Below the pieces are notes generated by a model. That model was not told the origin of the DNA. It saw only the letters and a list, made by a program, of their open reading frames with translations, and did not search any database. Shown piece after piece: positions 39,345 to 46,568 of a DNA stretch of 64,000 nt (position 1 is the stretch's first letter; each line of letters starts with the position of its first letter). The stretch lies in contig NC_009379.1 in assembly GCF_000016345.1 (NCBI RefSeq), positions 744,001 to 808,000 on the forward strand. Direction: 5' to 3'. Origin of the DNA: Polynucleobacter asymbioticus QLW-P1DMWA-1. Its GTDB lineage: Bacteria > Pseudomonadota > Gammaproteobacteria > Burkholderiales > Burkholderiaceae. The position numbers and the translations under genes were made by a program.

Positions 39345-39698
39345 ATGCGCTGCAACAGAAAATCCCTCGCCATTCTTCTTTGCTTATTTCTAATGTCATT
39401 TAAGGTGGCGGCCGCTAATATTTTCATTGATGCTGCTATCGAGCGTGCTCAAATGCATCAAATGGCCCATATTAGCGACTTATCTGATGGCGGAAAATCA
39501 GCTATACATGGTAGCAATGGTGAGCGAGAGTCTCATACGCTTTTTTTAATGAGTCATGTCACTGCAAACGTTGGTGAAACTGGGGTGGTAATTGCTTTCG
39601 TTCCTCACCAGATTGCAACGTTCATTCCCTCAAAAAATATTCTGTATACACAGAATTTACCGGATTCAACCTTCAAGCCCCCCAAAATCACTGCCTAA
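39345..39698 (+). CDS. Unknown secreted protein
   Basis: A 117-residue protein starting with a signal peptide (SLAILLCLFLMSFKVAAA, cleavage near residue 24). The mature part has histidines in a spread pattern (AQMHQMAHISDL, FLMSHV and VPHQIA) and no cysteine. I do not recognise a family. The ATG is 74 bases from the divergent modB start, so it might share a promoter region with modBC. Function unknown. Confidence 0.5.
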   Translation: MRCNRKSLAILLCLFLMSFKVAAANIFIDAAIERAQMHQMAHISDLSDGGKSAIHGSNGERESHTLFLMSHVTANVGETGVVIAFVPHQIATFIPSKNILYTQNLPDSTFKPPKITA

Positions 39699-39783
39699 TT
39701 TTCTTAGGTGTGGATTCTTGTTTTCACAGAATCCAGTGTCGATTTGACTAAATGATTTAGTCTTAATAGGGAGTATTCTCGCG

Positions 39784-40275
39784 ATGAAGTTTTTTAAAAT
39801 ATGTATTTTGGCGATCTTTGCTGTATTGGTTGCAGCCTGCTCTACTGGTGTAAAGCTTGATGACAATAATAGAGTGGCTACGGTCAGTGCTGGCAGCCCA
39901 TTGACTTATGATCCGATTTCGGACCCTAGATCAAGCGTATACGGTAAGCGTTCAATTTACTTTGAGTTTGATAGCTACTCTATAGATCCAAAATATGCAT
40001 CCATTATTTCCGCACATGCCTCGTATTTGAAATCCTTTGAGAGGCAAAAAGCATCGATCATTATTCAAGGAAATACAGATGATCGTGGAACTGCAGAATA
40101 TAACCTAGCCCTTGGCCAGAGGCGATCTGAAGCAGTAAAAAAGGCACTTCTGGCTTTGGGTGTAAGCGAGTCTCAGGTTGAAGCGGTTAGCTTTGGTAAA
40201 GAGAAGCCTGAAAACCCAGCTCAAACGGAAGCAGCTTTTAAAGAAAATCGTCGCGCCGACATTGTTTACCGCTAA
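39784..40275 (+). CDS. OmpA/Pal-type peptidoglycan-associated lipoprotein
   Basis: A 163-residue lipoprotein with lipobox VLVAAC at residue 20. A C-terminal OmpA-like domain begins with IYFEFDSYSIDPKY and contains the peptidoglycan-binding IIIQGNTDDRGTAEYNLALGQRRSEAV block and a terminal ENRRADIVYR. This is the Pal signature. Standard Pal is encoded with tolB; here no tol gene is near, so it may be a second copy or a displaced gene. Anchored to the outer membrane and bound to the wall. Confidence 0.85.
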   Translation: MKFFKICILAIFAVLVAACSTGVKLDDNNRVATVSAGSPLTYDPISDPRSSVYGKRSIYFEFDSYSIDPKYASIISAHASYLKSFERQKASIIIQGNTDDRGTAEYNLALGQRRSEAVKKALLALGVSESQVEAVSFGKEKPENPAQTEAAFKENRRADIVYR

Positions 40276-40331
40276 GTTGAATTTGAATTTAGCGACTTAA
40301 TTGAAACGTCTTCCCACATTCAGAGGTATGT

Positions 40332-40838
40332 ATGAAATATATTTATCGCAGTATTTTATTGGTTGGATTTTTATTAGTTGGATGCTCAAGCAATAAAGCT
40401 CCAACATCTCAGTCAGCAACAGATGTCTCTCAAACTCAAGTAGATAGCGTTTTGAAAAAAATACAGGTATGCCTATCCGAGGTTAACCAGACTGAAGATG
40501 CAAAGTACGTTGATCAGAAAATCATTGCCCTGTTACCAAACAACCCCAATGCAAAGACATTATTTAATTCAAGTGACAAGATTAGTTCAGAGCAGGCTGT
40601 AATTCTTACTCGATTCCAAGAATCTACTTTGAGATGTCAGGTAATAGCAAAGGAATTACCGTCACCTGATTTAGTGGCTGTCTATAGCAATTACTACGAA
40701 AAAATTGGTGATGTCTATAAAGATTTAATTGGCCAGAAGATCACAATTGGTGTCGCCAACCAAGAGCGAGCTATGCGTATTCAATATGCTAGATCACGGT
40801 GGGCGCAAATCATGAAAGAGCATAAGGTAGCTAATTAA
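40332..40838 (+). CDS. Lipoprotein of unknown function
   Basis: A 168-residue protein with a lipobox, FLLVGC, at residue 19, followed by a Ser/Thr/Gln-rich stretch and a mostly helical body (QVDSVLKKIQVCLSEVN, ILTRFQESTLRCQVIAKEL), with two cysteines that could form a disulfide. No family is recognised. It lies between the Pal-like lipoprotein and the zinc-ribbon gene, all co-directional, and the following start is immediately adjacent. Confidence 0.65.
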   Translation: MKYIYRSILLVGFLLVGCSSNKAPTSQSATDVSQTQVDSVLKKIQVCLSEVNQTEDAKYVDQKIIALLPNNPNAKTLFNSSDKISSEQAVILTRFQESTLRCQVIAKELPSPDLVAVYSNYYEKIGDVYKDLIGQKITIGVANQERAMRIQYARSRWAQIMKEHKVAN

Positions 40839-41150
40839 ATGATGTCTTCCGAGTATCGGTTTGTATGCCGATCTTGTAGTTATGAATGCGTTTCTGGGAT
40901 TGGTGCCGAAAGAGGGCCTCTATTCTCTAAGGCTGCAATGGTATGTAGCTCTTGTAAAGAGGTTGCAACCTGCACGGTTCCCAATCCTGGGACATTTTTA
41001 GACCCGCCAGAGGAGTCTTCTGTTTGCAAATCTTGCCATTCTGCAAACCATTTGACTCCTTGGGATGGTTTGACATGTCCACATTGCAGGAGGCGAATGA
41101 GAGCAATCGGCCCGAATACGAAAGCGGAACGACCATTTAAGTATTGGTAG
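40839..41150 (+). CDS. Small zinc-ribbon protein
   Basis: A 103-residue cytoplasmic protein with four CXXC pairs (CRSC, CSSC, CKSC, CPHC) arranged as two probable zinc ribbons; a single histidine (NHLTP) also lies nearby. It begins MMSSEYRFVCRSC directly after the lipoprotein stop. No family name can be given. Zinc binding is inferred from the cysteine spacing only. Confidence 0.6.
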   Translation: MMSSEYRFVCRSCSYECVSGIGAERGPLFSKAAMVCSSCKEVATCTVPNPGTFLDPPEESSVCKSCHSANHLTPWDGLTCPHCRRRMRAIGPNTKAERPFKYW

Positions 41151-41158
41151 CAATATGA

Positions 41159-41185
41159 ACAAAAGACTGTTTGACAGTCTTTTGT
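41159..41185. terminator. Bidirectional Rho-independent terminator
   Basis: ACAAAAGACTG (41159-41169) pairs fully with CAGTCTTTTGT (41175-41185) around a TTTGA loop, an 11-bp stem ending in T/A runs on both sides. It lies between the zinc-ribbon gene (plus) and tsdA (minus), and so closes both transcripts. It marks the boundary of the sulfur island. Confidence 0.85.
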
Positions 41186-41214
41186 TTAACTAACTTATAT
41201 AGTGCTGGGTAAAA

Positions 41215-42147
41215 TTATTTTGTTCCTTGCCCAATGAGTACACCATTTAGGGTGGTCCCATAAAGGTTAACACCATCATCGGCATGGAATCGCTTACGCG
41301 TTTTTTCAATATCCCCATCAATCAGCCTCGGATCTTGGGGGCGTTCGTGCATATTCACATAAGCAGCAACATCCCAGGCTTCAACATCGGATAATGTTTC
41401 ACCACGGCCAAGAGGCATATTGTGTTGAATGAATCCGGCTGCAGTATTAATACGGTGCATTCCGGCTCCCCAGTTATAAGAGTCTTTGCCCCACAGCGGC
41501 GGAAAGACATAGTTCACGCCAACTTTTTTGCCTTCCCCATTTTCACCATGGCAAATTGCGCACTGCTTTTCGTAAACCACTTTTCCGCGCGCAATATCAA
41601 ATCCTCCTTTGGGTGGTTGAGGTTCATCAAAACCTCTGCCTGGAAGCGCTTTCCCAGTTGGCGCTCCTGTTGATAACCAATAAGAATAGGTAGTAAGAGC
41701 AAGAATAATTTCGCCATCAGCTGGCGGTGGAGTGCCATTCATGCTGTATGAAAAACAACCTTGCAACCTTTCTGCGTAGGTGTTTACTTTATTATTTTTT
41801 TTGCGATACGCAGGGTACATTGGATAAGCACCCCACATTGGGGATGAGTTTGCTTTTCTACCTCGATCTAAATGGCAATTCACACAATTCATCTCATTGC
41901 CAACATTTTGAGGGGCAAGCGCCTTTGTATTAACAAATAGCGCCTCTCCCTTACGAACCAAATCCCCAAAGGCATTGTTTTGTAGATCTGAATCCTTAGG
42001 CGGTTGGAAGTATTTTTCACTACTTAATTTGTTGGGTGCTGCAGGAATCTGTGTTTGATCATCCAGCTTGCTTTTATCTGCGGCGTAAATAGCGGTGCAC
42101 AAAAATAGTGATATCAAGGCAATGCAATGTTTGGAGTAATTTTTCAT
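41215..42147 (-). CDS. tsdA: Thiosulfate dehydrogenase, diheme cytochrome c
   Basis: Oxidises two thiosulfate to tetrathionate in the periplasm. The 310-residue protein has a signal peptide (residues 1-22) and two heme sites, C88-VN-C91-H92 and C196-AI-C199-H200. Between them RLQGCFSYSMNG carries Cys131, matching the unusual heme ligand of characterised TsdA, and AGMHRINTAAGFIQHNMPLG matches the second-heme segment. It is separated by 45 bases from tsdB upstream. It would feed electrons to TsdB. Direction of the reaction in vivo (thiosulfate oxidation or tetrathionate reduction) cannot be told from sequence. Confidence 0.9.
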   Translation of the reverse strand: MKNYSKHCIALISLFLCTAIYAADKSKLDDQTQIPAAPNKLSSEKYFQPPKDSDLQNNAFGDLVRKGEALFVNTKALAPQNVGNEMNCVNCHLDRGRKANSSPMWGAYPMYPAYRKKNNKVNTYAERLQGCFSYSMNGTPPPADGEIILALTTYSYWLSTGAPTGKALPGRGFDEPQPPKGGFDIARGKVVYEKQCAICHGENGEGKKVGVNYVFPPLWGKDSYNWGAGMHRINTAAGFIQHNMPLGRGETLSDVEAWDVAAYVNMHERPQDPRLIDGDIEKTRKRFHADDGVNLYGTTLNGVLIGQGTK

Positions 42148-42192
42148 ATCTCAATACATCTCATGAATATTTATTGTTAGTAGAGTGAATTT

Positions 42193-42906
42193 TTATCTCA
42201 AGCGATGCTGAGATTCATCAAAGGGTTCTGTTGAATCACCAAGACTGCCAAAGTACTCAGATACGGCTTTAATTTGCGCTTCTGTAAGGCTGGCAGCAAT
42301 GTGTTGCATTAGATGATTAGGATCATTGTGTCTTGTTGCAGGAATATTGCTAGTCTTTTTTGGTGTTGTTAATTTTTGCTCTCTCCATGCATTCAATTGA
42401 TTTTCAAGATACAAGGGAGATTGACCTGCAAGAGGTGGGAATGAATCACCTACGCCAACACCATCTGGGCCATGACAAAGCGTGCATTCAGGAATATTTT
42501 TATTCCACTCCCCACGTGTAGCAATCCAAGCGCCGCTGCCTTGTACTGGATTGGATTTAGTGGAGTTGTTGACATTGACTTTAGGCCGCTTGGAATAGGC
42601 AATTGCAAGTTCTTTAATTTCCTCATCAGATAGGGCTTTAGCAATCGGCCCCATTACTGGATTCTCTCTTGCCCCACTTCTAAAGTCGTAGAGTTGCTTT
42701 TCAATATATGGGGCTGGTAGACCAGATAACCTTGGAAATCCAGAGGAGGGCATTCCCTTTCCATCTGCTCCATGACAGGCGATGCAAGGCATTGCTGCTG
42801 GATTTGAACCGCCGTGAACCATGATGGCTTCCCCGTCTGCTGCAAATCCACTAATGGGTAATAGGGCCCAGATAACAATGAAATAGACGATTCTAAGTAT
42901 TTGCAT
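42193..42906 (-). CDS. tsdB: Diheme cytochrome c4-type electron acceptor of TsdA (TsdB)
   Basis: A 237-residue periplasmic cytochrome with a signal peptide ending near GFAA, and two heme motifs, CIACH and CTLCH, in two homologous halves, each followed by a DGxG(x)3-F-P-x-L(S/A)G block. Cytochromes of this type next to tsdA are called TsdB and take its electrons. A TTG in frame at 42921 is less likely than ATG 42906, which has a GGGA upstream. The operon tsdB-tsdA reads away from the pmpAB genes across a 78-base intergenic region with an AT-rich dyad. Confidence 0.88.
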   Translation of the reverse strand: MQILRIVYFIVIWALLPISGFAADGEAIMVHGGSNPAAMPCIACHGADGKGMPSSGFPRLSGLPAPYIEKQLYDFRSGARENPVMGPIAKALSDEEIKELAIAYSKRPKVNVNNSTKSNPVQGSGAWIATRGEWNKNIPECTLCHGPDGVGVGDSFPPLAGQSPLYLENQLNAWREQKLTTPKKTSNIPATRHNDPNHLMQHIAASLTEAQIKAVSEYFGSLGDSTEPFDESQHRLR

Positions 42907-42933
42907 ATTTATATTTCCCAACTGCCTATGATT

Positions 42934-42955
42934 TAATATATATTATGATATATTA
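42934..42955. promoter_or_regulatory. AT-rich dyad in the tsdB/pmpA divergent promoter
   Basis: TAATATAT and ATATATTA form 8-bp inverted arms around a six-base spacer, a 22-bp site centred in the 78 bases between tsdB (minus) and the first YeeE/YedE gene (plus). BigR/SqrR-type persulfide repressors are known to bind AT-rich palindromes near their operons, and a BigR-like gene is encoded 3 kb away, so this is a candidate operator. No binding data are implied. Confidence 0.5.
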
Positions 42956-42984
42956 TAAATTAGTAAATTAAAAGGAGAAATTGC

Positions 42985-43512
42985 ATGTCTGAGACAAAAA
43001 TTTCAAACCTACCTCAGCCTTATTGGAACCCCTTGGTAGCGGGTATTTTGCTTGGAATGGTATTGCTGACGACTTTTGTCATAACCGGTCATGGGCTGGG
43101 GGCAACTGGCTTTACTACTCGTTTGACTGCTTGGTTGGGAATGAACCTTGCTCCAGTAGCCACAAGTGCAAATGATTATTTGGGTGGAATGGTAGAGGAT
43201 GGCAAGCCATTAAATGCCTGGATTACATGGCAGGTGGCTGGTGTTGCTATAGGCGCCCTTATTTCCGCTTATTTTGCCCACAGGATTCAGTTTCAGATGG
43301 ATGGGCGCAAATTCTTGGGGGGATCTAAGCGTCCCATTACCGCACTGATGGGTGGCGTATTGGCTGGTTTTGGTGCTCGTATTGCTGCGGGATGCACTAG
43401 TGGGTTGGGATTATCAGGGGCGGCAGTCTTAAGTCTTGCTGGATTCACATTTTTGTGCACATTCTTTGCGGTTGGCTTATTGGCCAATCGCTTTATTAAA
43501 GAGGAGAAATAA
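42985..43512 (+). CDS. YeeE/YedE family half-transporter A (PmpA-like)
   Basis: A 175-residue membrane protein with about four hydrophobic helices (GILLGMVLLTTFVITGHG, WQVAGVAIGALISAYFAH and others) and the sulfur-transport signature RIAAGCTSGLGLSGAAV, whose cysteine is thought to interact with thiosulfate or sulfane sulfur in the YeeE/TsuA family. It precedes a partner gene by one base after its stop. Such pairs in other bacteria are called PmpA/PmpB and occur in BigR-type operons. A strong GGAG site at AAAAGGAGAAA supports the start. Confidence 0.88.
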   Translation: MSETKISNLPQPYWNPLVAGILLGMVLLTTFVITGHGLGATGFTTRLTAWLGMNLAPVATSANDYLGGMVEDGKPLNAWITWQVAGVAIGALISAYFAHRIQFQMDGRKFLGGSKRPITALMGGVLAGFGARIAAGCTSGLGLSGAAVLSLAGFTFLCTFFAVGLLANRFIKEEK

Positions 43513-43513
43513 T

Positions 43514-44083
43514 ATGGAAATCATTATTTCAGGCCTTCTATTGGGCGGTGCTTTTGGTTTTGTACTGGAGCGCGCAGGGTTTGGTAATCCAAATAAGTTG
43601 ACAGCTCAGTTTCGATTAACTGACTGGTCAGTTTTTAAAGTGATGTTCACGGCGATTGTTGTTGCAGCCGTTGGCTTAATGATTTTTGAAAAGCTAGGCA
43701 TTGTTGCAGTGGATGAGTTGTTTGTACCACCAGCATTCTTGGGGGCCGCAGCGCTAGGTGGTGCCTTAGTAGGGGCGGGATTTGCTATAGGTGGATATTG
43801 CCCAGGTACATCAGTAGTTGGAATGATGTCTGGACGCATTGATGCAGCAATTTTCTTAATTGGCTTGCTATTTGGTACGGTCATATTTTCTGGAATATAT
43901 CCAAGCATCGAAGCTTTAACGACTCTGGGTGAGTTTTCTAAGGCCGATGCTTTGCCAGCAGCTTTGAATGTTTCAAGTCTCTCTATAGATGTGGTGATGG
44001 TATTAGCAGCAGTTGGTGTTTTCTTATTTGGGTCATGGATGGAGAAAAAATCTATAGGTCCAGTGAGCTCTAAATTAAATTAA
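43514..44083 (+). CDS. YeeE/YedE family half-transporter B (PmpB-like)
   Basis: A 189-residue membrane protein, five to six helices, with the second half-type signature AIGGYCPGTSVVGMMSG. The N-terminal GGAFGFVLERAGFGNP block is typical of the family. The frame extends upstream into its partner's gene, but ATG 43514 is one base after the partner's stop, so this is the real start. With its partner it should make a two-subunit channel for a sulfur compound. Confidence 0.88.
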   Translation: MEIIISGLLLGGAFGFVLERAGFGNPNKLTAQFRLTDWSVFKVMFTAIVVAAVGLMIFEKLGIVAVDELFVPPAFLGAAALGGALVGAGFAIGGYCPGTSVVGMMSGRIDAAIFLIGLLFGTVIFSGIYPSIEALTTLGEFSKADALPAALNVSSLSIDVVMVLAAVGVFLFGSWMEKKSIGPVSSKLN

Positions 44084-44103
44084 TTCTTATAACTAGGAAA
44101 TCT

Positions 44104-44337
44104 ATGTCTAAAAAATCAACAGTAGCTGCACTTATATTGGCATTATCTGGTCTAGCGGCAGCTCCAATGGCGCGTGCCGCAGATACTCCTCCTGCAACAA
44201 CTGGGGCAGAGCAAAAAAATCCATGTGGTCCAAAGAAGGATGCCCCAAATCCATGTGGACCTGCTAAGAAAAAGCCAGCCAATCCATGCGGCCCGTCTAA
44301 TCCTTGTGGCCCTAAGAAGCGTAAAGCCGCCGAATAA
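44104..44337 (+). CDS. Small secreted protein with four NPCGP repeats
   Basis: A 77-residue protein with a signal peptide (STVAALILALSGLAAAPMARA, about 26 residues) and a mature part of about 50 residues made of four NPCGP units spaced by Lys/Ala/Pro linkers (KNPCGPKKDAPNPCGP and so on), with a basic tail. One cysteine occurs in each repeat and none elsewhere. No family is recognised. Its place, 20 bases after the pmpB-like gene and 8 before the next, ties it to sulfur handling; a periplasmic thiol carrier or a metal binder is possible, but unproven. Confidence 0.75.
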   Translation: MSKKSTVAALILALSGLAAAPMARAADTPPATTGAEQKNPCGPKKDAPNPCGPAKKKPANPCGPSNPCGPKKRKAAE

Positions 44338-44345
44338 TTTTTAAT

Positions 44346-44978
44346 ATGCTGGTTCAATCAACTCTCTGCATGGCCGCACAAGAGATTGTGAGTGTGCAGA
44401 CCCGCTATGCCAAACAAGGCAAGAGCTTATGTGAGGCTGCACTCTATGGATCAAAGCAGTTTGTTGAATGGCAGCATTACCCAAGAAATGACTTGGTAGA
44501 TTCTGATAGTGGATATGAATTTTATTATCACTCTCACGAATCCGAAGGGATGCCAAATGGGGAGCATGGCCACTTTCATCTGTTTAAGCGAAGTACAAAC
44601 ACGCCAGAAAAATTTCATCATCTGATTGGAATTGCATTGAATCAACAAGGTTTGCCCGTCAGAATTTTTACCACTAATCAATGGGTAACGGGAGAGTCTA
44701 TGGTCGACGCTAAAGCAGTCATTAAGGCATTGAGGGGATTTGATGTAGTAACCAAGGGTAGAGCAGGACCAATCGCTCGATGGGTAAGCGCATTCACTAA
44801 ATTGTTTTATCTTGAAATGAAAAAGCTCATTCATCAGCGTGATGAAAGAATTAACCAACTCAAAGTCAAGGTGGGTAACCTGCCATCGGTATTACAGTCC
44901 AAGAAACATCATGTCATTACGGAATGCAAAATTGACTTACTTAATCGTCTTTCTGAGCATTTATTGGTAGTAAATTAA
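44346..44978 (+). CDS. Unknown protein in the sulfur island
   Basis: A 210-residue protein with no membrane helix, translated from ATG 44346, eight bases after the NPCGP gene. It has a histidine-rich centre, including EHGHFHLFKRS and EKFHHLIGIAL, that could bind a metal, and a helical C-terminal half (MKKLIHQRDERINQL). I cannot assign a family with confidence. An alternative start at 44370 (MAAQEIV) would lose only eight residues. The co-directional position makes a role in sulfur metabolism possible. Confidence 0.6.
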   Translation: MLVQSTLCMAAQEIVSVQTRYAKQGKSLCEAALYGSKQFVEWQHYPRNDLVDSDSGYEFYYHSHESEGMPNGEHGHFHLFKRSTNTPEKFHHLIGIALNQQGLPVRIFTTNQWVTGESMVDAKAVIKALRGFDVVTKGRAGPIARWVSAFTKLFYLEMKKLIHQRDERINQLKVKVGNLPSVLQSKKHHVITECKIDLLNRLSEHLLVVN

Positions 44979-44992
44979 TTAAAGGAGTTGAA

Positions 44993-45970
44993 ATGAAAAA
45001 GATTCAATGGATGTTGGCTGTTGTCTTAAGTTCATTAATTGGGCTTGTCCATGCGATTGACTTGCCTGGCCCAGTAGTGACGGCAGATTGGCTTAGCAAA
45101 AACCAATCAGAGGTTCAAATTGTTGAGGTGAGAACAGATGCTGCTAGCTATCTAAAAACTCCAGAATTTGATGTTGATAAAAAAACCGGAAAGAAGTTCT
45201 TGGTTGAGATGGGTGGTCATATCAATAATTCAAGTCTTCTTGACTTTAAGAAGGTTAGGGTTGAGCGCGTGGTAGATGGAAAAAAAGTGAAATTTTTAAT
45301 TCCAGAAAAAGCTGACTTTGAGAAGTTAATTCAATCTGCAGGCGTGAATGCGGATAAGCCAATCATTCTTGTTCCTGTTGGGCAGGATATGTCTGACGTA
45401 GATGAGGCACTGCGAACCTACTGGGAATTTAAGGTTTATGGAGAAGATCGGGTAGCTGTATTAGATGGTGGTATTGCTGGCTGGCTCAACGAAGGCCGGG
45501 AGTTCACCACTACTAATTCACAAAAAGCCGATGGAAACTGGGTAGCAAAAGCATACCGCAAAGAATTGATCGCCAGCTCAGATGAGGTCGCTGCAGCATC
45601 CAAAACTGGCAAACCACAGTTACTTGATGCACGTCAGCCAGCCCAGTATTGGGGTGTTGCAAAGAGTCCTTCGGTATTGACTTATGGCCATATTGCCGGC
45701 GCAAAGGAATTGGCCCCTGAGTTGCTAGCTAAACCAAGTAATGGAGCGCTATATTTCTGGAGTAAGAATACTTATGAGGCATTAATGGCTGGTAATGGTC
45801 TTAGCAATAAGGCTCCAACTATTACTTACTGCAATACCGGTCATTTGGCTGCGGGAGGGTGGTTTGTAATGTCTGAATTGGTCGGCAATAAATCTACAAA
45901 GTTATATGATGGTTCTTTACATCTTTGGACTCTCGAGGGGCGTCCATTAGTAGGTGTGCCTTTAAATTAA
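44993..45970 (+). CDS. Periplasmic rhodanese-like sulfurtransferase, two domains
   Basis: A 325-residue protein with a signal peptide (LAVVLSSLIGLVHA) and two rhodanese-fold domains. The C-terminal domain has the active loop YCNTGHLAAGG with Cys280; the N-terminal domain lacks a cysteine in the equivalent place (IILVPVGQDMSD), the usual state for two-domain rhodaneses. It is likely to move sulfane sulfur from thiosulfate or persulfide in the periplasm. An AAAGGAG site supports the start. It lies before the ArsR-type gene. Confidence 0.88.
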   Translation: MKKIQWMLAVVLSSLIGLVHAIDLPGPVVTADWLSKNQSEVQIVEVRTDAASYLKTPEFDVDKKTGKKFLVEMGGHINNSSLLDFKKVRVERVVDGKKVKFLIPEKADFEKLIQSAGVNADKPIILVPVGQDMSDVDEALRTYWEFKVYGEDRVAVLDGGIAGWLNEGREFTTTNSQKADGNWVAKAYRKELIASSDEVAAASKTGKPQLLDARQPAQYWGVAKSPSVLTYGHIAGAKELAPELLAKPSNGALYFWSKNTYEALMAGNGLSNKAPTITYCNTGHLAAGGWFVMSELVGNKSTKLYDGSLHLWTLEGRPLVGVPLN

Positions 45971-45982
45971 CAGTTTAAAAAT

Positions 45983-46300
45983 ATGACAACCATTCAATCA
46001 AAAATTAACTTAAAGAAAATGCAAGCTTCAGCTGATGAGGCTTGTCGTTTAATGAAGGTGTTAGCAAATCGCGACCGCATGCTTTTGCTATGTGAAATCA
46101 GTCAAGGCGAGAAATGTGTCGGAGAGCTTGAAGAGGCTCTTGATATTCATCAGCCTACCCTTTCGCAGCAATTGACGGTATTGCGAAATGAAGAGTTGGT
46201 TAAAACTAGGAGAGAGGGTAAGCAGATTTATTACTCACTCTCAAGTAGTGAGGCATTAGAAGTTATGAGCGTTCTTTATAAAAATTATTGTGGTAAATAA
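45983..46300 (+). CDS. ArsR-family regulator of BigR/SqrR/YgaV type
   Basis: A 105-residue winged-helix regulator (HQPTLSQQLTVLRNEELV and REGKQIYYSL). Cysteines at 37 (LLLCEI) and 103 (NYCGK) are 66 residues apart, matching the persulfide-sensing pair C41 and C107 of SqrR and the BigR equivalents, where a tetrasulfide or disulfide forms and DNA is released. Two further cysteines (C21, C45) are present. It lies in the cluster it is likely to control. AT-rich dyads upstream of tsdB/pmpA and sqr/pdo are candidate sites. Confidence 0.88.
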   Translation: MTTIQSKINLKKMQASADEACRLMKVLANRDRMLLLCEISQGEKCVGELEEALDIHQPTLSQQLTVLRNEELVKTRREGKQIYYSLSSSEALEVMSVLYKNYCGK

Positions 46301-46314
46301 AAAGGGGTATTAAT

Positions 46315-46527
46315 ATGAAATGTAACGTCGGTGGTATTGATCGTGTATTGCGTATCATTGTTGGCTTAGCATTAATTGGAATGACTATTGCTGGCATGAT
46401 TGGTGTTTGGGGTTGGATTGGTGTTGTACCTTTGGCTACAGGCTTATTCAAGTTCTGCCCTCTATATCCAATTCTTGGAATTAATTCCTGCGGAACCGGT
46501 TCTGGCGGTGGTGGTTGCTGCAAGTAA
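46315..46527 (+). CDS. DUF2892 small membrane protein (YgaP membrane-domain-like)
   Basis: A 70-residue protein with two hydrophobic helices (ALIGMTIAGMIGVWGWIG and VVPLATGLFKFCPLY), beginning MKCNVGGIDRVLRI, the DUF2892 signature, and ending in a Cys-rich tail (NSCGTGSGGGGCCK). In E. coli YgaP the same domain anchors a rhodanese in the membrane. Here it stands alone, 14 bases after the ArsR-type gene. Five cysteines in total may take part in sulfur transfer or metal binding. Transport or anchor function is unknown. Confidence 0.85.
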   Translation: MKCNVGGIDRVLRIIVGLALIGMTIAGMIGVWGWIGVVPLATGLFKFCPLYPILGINSCGTGSGGGGCCK

Positions 46528-46534
46528 GTGTTAA

Positions 46535-46563
46535 TGAGGCATTCTGAGTCAAGGAATGCCTCA
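46535..46563. terminator. Stem-loop between DUF2892 gene and ubiA-like gene
   Basis: TGAGGCATTC (46535-46544) pairs with GAATGCCTCA (46554-46563) around a nine-base loop, a perfect 10-bp stem between two convergent genes. The T-tract after it is poor on the plus strand, so it may act as a weak terminator or RNA 3' end protector rather than a classical terminator. Confidence 0.6.
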
Positions 46564-46568
46564 TGGCT

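Noticed and set aside
43512..43514. Possible frameshift splitting one YeeE/YedE gene into two
   Set aside because: Each half has its own start and half-type cysteine motif, and the same two-gene layout recurs at 61419-62304; paired half-size forms are known.
44070..44357. Antisense open frame over the NPCGP gene with Gly/Pro/His-rich repeats
   Set aside because: It is the mirror of the repeat on the coding strand; it lacks a ribosome site and the plus frame has a proper signal peptide.
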